NCBI GenBank assembly: GCA_900767375.1
Contig: CAAFYX010000117.1
Span: forward strand, 1-8,933
From: Rikenellaceae bacterium
GTDB taxonomy: Bacteria; Bacteroidota; Bacteroidia; Bacteroidales; UBA932
Length of the DNA stretch: 8,933 nt
Reading direction: 5' to 3'
Notes under the pieces: model-generated
The model's database searches: none
What the model was told of the DNA's origin: nothing
The model's input: the letters and a program-made list of their open reading frames with translations, nothing else
Translations under genes and position numbers: made by a program
Part shown: piece by piece, positions 6,943-8,933 of the stretch
How positions within the stretch are numbered: the first letter of the stretch is position 1
How the letters are laid out: each line of letters begins with the position of its first letter

Positions 6943-6950
6943 GTACAACC

Positions 6951-8108
6951 ATGAAATCGAGAGTCTTCAAAATATGTTCCATAATGCTCGCAGCGGCGCT
7001 CTGCACCCTTTCCTTTGACGCTTTTGCGCAGAATGCTTCAGGCCTGGGCCTCCACACCATCGTTATCGACCCCGGCCATGGCGGCAAGGATCCCGGCGCA
7101 GTGAGCAAGGATCGGCAGACCTATGAAAAGACCCTGGCGCTCAAGATCTCCCAGAAGATCCGCCAGAAGATCAAGGAGGAGTGCCCCGACGTGAAGGTGC
7201 TGCTCACACGCGAGCGCAATGACGTCTTCGTCCCGCTCATCGACCGTTCCAGGTTCGCTACCAAGAACAACGCCGACTTCTTCCTCTCCGTCCATATCAA
7301 TGCTACCGAAAGCACCTCGCCCAACGGCTGCTCGGTGTTCCTCCTCGGCCAGAGCAAGAAGAAGAACACCGACACCTACGCTCTCAACATGGATGTGGTG
7401 AAGCGCGAGAACGAAGTCATCCTGCTCGAGGACGACTACTCCACGACCTACCAGGGCTTCGACCCCAACGACCCGGAGTCGGACATCTTCCTCCATCTGA
7501 TGCACAACTCCTACAGGGAGCAGAGCCTGATGTTTGCGCAAATGGTTGAGAGTGAGCTCAAAAACGGCCCGTTCCATAAGTGCAGCGGCATCTTTCAGGA
7601 CAATTTCCAGGTGCTCCGCCTCGCCTCTATGCCTGCCATGCTGCTTGAGCTCGGCTATATCACGAACAAGGCCGACCTCGAGGTCCTCCGCTCGGATGAG
7701 AACCTCGACAAGATAGCGGGCGCCGTAGCTGCAGCTTTTAAAAATTATAAATTACTGTACGACGAGAGCGTCGGTTCCGCCCCATCCGCGGAGCCTGTGA
7801 AGAAGGTGGAGCCAAAGCCTGTGGAAGAGCCTGTCAAACCGGTCGTTTCCGCGCCGGCAGCAGTAGAAAATAGTCCATCCATCCTTTATGGCACCCAGGT
7901 CCTGGCCTCCAAAAGGAAGATGGATCCGCATGATAAATATTTCCTTGGAAAGGAGTGCCGCATCATACCTGTCGGAGAGATTTTCAAGTATGTGATAGGC
8001 ATTTCAGAGGATAAGGAAAAGGCCCGGGAAGAGTTCGCGGCCATCAGGAAAAAGTACCCCGATTCCTTTATGGTAGAAGTCACATCGGAAGGGTGTAAAC
8101 GTTTATGA
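6951..8108 (+). CDS. Secreted N-acetylmuramoyl-L-alanine amidase (Amidase_3) with SPOR-like C-terminus
   Basis: This periplasmic zinc enzyme cleaves the bond between N-acetylmuramic acid and L-alanine of peptidoglycan, typically during cell separation. The 385-residue protein has a signal peptide (1-26, LAAALCTLSFDAFA, then QNA). The catalytic domain (about 35-265) has IVIDPGHGGKDPGA with zinc ligand His43, Glu59 in TYEKTLAL, His115 in SVHIN and the catalytic Glu233 in LLELGYITN. The segment after His115 (about 140-195, with KRENEVILLEDDY and FDPNDPESDIF) corresponds in position to the region that holds the autoinhibitory helix of AmiB/AmiC-type enzymes, so activation by a partner is plausible. 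A Pro/Val/Glu-rich linker (about 275-308) leads to a C-terminal domain (about 311-378; YGTQVLAS, FKYVIGISEDKEKAREEF, DSFMVEV) resembling SPOR, which binds denuded septal glycan. The ATG at 6951 is chosen over longer in-frame extensions because it directly precedes the signal peptide and does not overlap lptD. Confidence 0.93.
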   Translation: MKSRVFKICSIMLAAALCTLSFDAFAQNASGLGLHTIVIDPGHGGKDPGAVSKDRQTYEKTLALKISQKIRQKIKEECPDVKVLLTRERNDVFVPLIDRSRFATKNNADFFLSVHINATESTSPNGCSVFLLGQSKKKNTDTYALNMDVVKRENEVILLEDDYSTTYQGFDPNDPESDIFLHLMHNSYREQSLMFAQMVESELKNGPFHKCSGIFQDNFQVLRLASMPAMLLELGYITNKADLEVLRSDENLDKIAGAVAAAFKNYKLLYDESVGSAPSAEPVKKVEPKPVEEPVKPVVSAPAAVENSPSILYGTQVLASKRKMDPHDKYFLGKECRIIPVGEIFKYVIGISEDKEKAREEFAAIRKKYPDSFMVEVTSEGCKRL

Positions 8109-8228
8109 ACAAGCAGTTACTAATTTTGAAACATTCAATATTAGGACTTGATTCAATCTCAATAATTTAAACGATTTCATTGATTTTAAACTATTGATAT
8201 AAAGAACTTTAGTTGTAGTGGTCCGGCG

Positions 8229-8243
8229 ATGTTTGCCAAACAT
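8229..8243. promoter_or_regulatory. Perfect 15-nt palindrome upstream of dnaA, possible operator
   Basis: ATGTTTG-C-CAAACAT is a perfect inverted repeat with a one-base centre, about 65 bp upstream of the dnaA -7 box and 98 bp before its ATG. A one-base centre is too tight for an RNA hairpin, so a dimeric DNA-binding protein site is the better reading. It stands out as a GC-containing island in AT-rich DNA. No regulator can be named. Confidence 0.35.
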
Positions 8244-8308
8244 TTATTTAAGTAAAAAAATCTTTTAAGTCAATAGTGAATAAAGTTTTTTTTAACTTTT
8301 TTTTACAC

Positions 8309-8316
8309 CATCTTTG
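8309..8316 (+). promoter_or_regulatory. Probable -7 box of the dnaA promoter
   Basis: CATCTTTG differs by one base from TAnnTTTG and is preceded by T8 tracts and AACTTTTTTTT, with no TTTG -33 box. It would place the transcript start about 18 nt before the dnaA ATG at 8341. The bases just before the ATG (CAGAAAG) are A-rich, without a strong Shine-Dalgarno sequence. Confidence 0.45.
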
Positions 8317-8340
8317 CACTGTCAAACCACAGACAGAAAG

Positions 8341-8933
8341 ATGGAGAATTCCAACAGACACATAGAAATCTGGAACGATTGCCTGCACGTGATCGAGCAG
8401 CTCATCGACTCCCAGAAATTCCAGACCTGGTTCAAGCCGATCAGGCCTGTTTCTGTTGTCGAATCCACCCTCACCGTCGAGGTTCCGACCGATTTCTTCA
8501 GAGAATATCTTGAAGGTGCATTCCTCGATGTGATCAAGAAAACCCTCAAGAGAGTCATCGGTCCCGACGCACGTCTTGTATATATGGTAAGACCTGTCAA
8601 ATTTGACCAGGCGATGAAGTATCCTGCAGCCGAAGGACTCGCTCCTGAGAACAGGACCATGTCTGTCAACACCTATAACCCCGCTGCCCAGCCCGGACCT
8701 TTCGTATATCCCGGCCTGGCCAGGGTCAAGGTCAACCCACGCCTGAATCCTGCCTACTGCTTCAGCAACCTCGTGGAAGGGGAGTGCAACAAGATGGGCA
8801 TCACCGCCGGAGTGAACATCTCCGGCGCTCCGGGCAACACCCCGTTCAACCCTCTTTTCCTCTTCGGAGGTCCGGGACTTGGAAAGACCCATATCGCCCA
8901 GGCCATCGGTATCGCCATAAAGGAGAAGTATCC
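8341..8933 (+). CDS. dnaA: Chromosomal replication initiator DnaA, N-terminal part (cut by window edge)
   Basis: DnaA is the AAA+ ATPase that binds the chromosome origin, melts it and loads the replicative helicase. The frame starts at ATG 8341 and stays open for 197 codons to the right edge. Domain I is visible at about 5-85: WNDCLHVIEQLIDSQKFQTW, FKPI, VPTDFFREYLEGAF. A short Pro/Asn-rich linker (domain II, about 95-130) follows. The AAA+ start is the family signature LNPAYCFSNLVEGECN (135-150), then FNPLFLF and Walker A GGPGLGKTH (176-184). Most DnaA proteins have Val rather than Pro at the third position of that loop (178 here); the ATP-contacting Gly, Lys and Thr are all kept. Walker B, the sensors and the DNA-binding domain IV lie outside the window. 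The gene follows the amidase in the same direction, with its own promoter region. Confidence 0.96.
   Translation, partial: MENSNRHIEIWNDCLHVIEQLIDSQKFQTWFKPIRPVSVVESTLTVEVPTDFFREYLEGAFLDVIKKTLKRVIGPDARLVYMVRPVKFDQAMKYPAAEGLAPENRTMSVNTYNPAAQPGPFVYPGLARVKVNPRLNPAYCFSNLVEGECNKMGITAGVNISGAPGNTPFNPLFLFGGPGLGKTHIAQAIGIAIKEKY

Larger units (their letters stand above)
8109..8340. other. AT-rich intergenic region between the amidase gene and dnaA
   Basis: The gap of about 230 bp contains no open frame of note and no clear GC-rich terminator. It holds the repeat ATTCAAT twice in its first 50 bp, a 15-nt palindrome (8229-8243), and two T8 tracts (8286-8293 and 8297-8304) just before the dnaA promoter. 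The only near match to a DnaA box is TTTTACACC (8301-8309), one base off the relaxed consensus, so I do not call an origin here. Confidence 0.6.

Noticed and set aside
6696..6950. N-terminal extension of the amidase reading frame
   Set aside because: It would overlap lptD, cross both promoters and bury the signal peptide; the ATG at 6951 fits better.
8301..8309. Possible DnaA box TTTTACACC upstream of dnaA
   Set aside because: It is a single site with one mismatch to the relaxed consensus, inside a T-tract, with no cluster of further boxes; not enough to call an origin.
8248..8892. Minus-strand open frame of 214 codons antisense to dnaA
   Set aside because: The plus strand encodes an unmistakable DnaA N-terminus with a Walker A motif, so this is a shadow.

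Overview
The window comes from a Bacteroidota chromosome, most likely of the order Bacteroidales. The evidence is the gene content: a two-domain Bacteroidetes-type tyrosine integrase, a Rho factor with a long Gln/Pro/Lys-rich disordered insert, a 920-residue LptD of the Bacteroidetes type, and an amidase with a SPOR-like tail. Several promoters also fit the Bacteroidetes pattern TTTG-N19-21-TAnnTTTG, and Shine-Dalgarno sequences are absent. I cannot name the genus.

Layout. Positions 1-469 (minus) hold the first 156 codons of a tyrosine recombinase that runs off the left edge. Positions 470-670 are AT-rich and non-coding, with a strong minus-strand intrinsic terminator that overlaps a good Bacteroidetes promoter for the integrase. 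Positions 671-4040 (minus) are rho followed by mnmE, which overlap by 14 nt, with a promoter just upstream of rho. Positions 4121-6883 (minus) are lptD, which appears to start at TTG. Between 6884 and 6950 lie divergent promoter elements. Positions 6951-8108 (plus) are a secreted N-acetylmuramoyl-L-alanine amidase. Positions 8109-8340 are an AT-rich gap with a 15-nt palindrome and a likely dnaA promoter. Positions 8341-8933 (plus) are the first 197 codons of dnaA, cut by the right edge.

How the genes fit together. Most of the window is core housekeeping: tRNA wobble modification (MnmE), transcription termination (Rho), outer-membrane LPS insertion (LptD), peptidoglycan cleavage (amidase) and replication initiation (DnaA). 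The only accessory signal is the integrase next to the 3' end of mnmE. The last codons of mnmE (FCIGK-stop) are the known attachment site of SGI1-type islands in Gammaproteobacteria, so an integrated element could begin at about position 671 and extend left out of the window. That is an inference, because only one end is visible.

I found no tRNA or rRNA gene, CRISPR array, insertion sequence or clear oriC, and no gene cluster that I would call an undescribed system. The leads most worth checking are the possible mnmE attachment site, the terminator/promoter overlap at the integrase, the Rho disordered region, and a family-unusual insert between the G4 and G5 motifs of MnmE.
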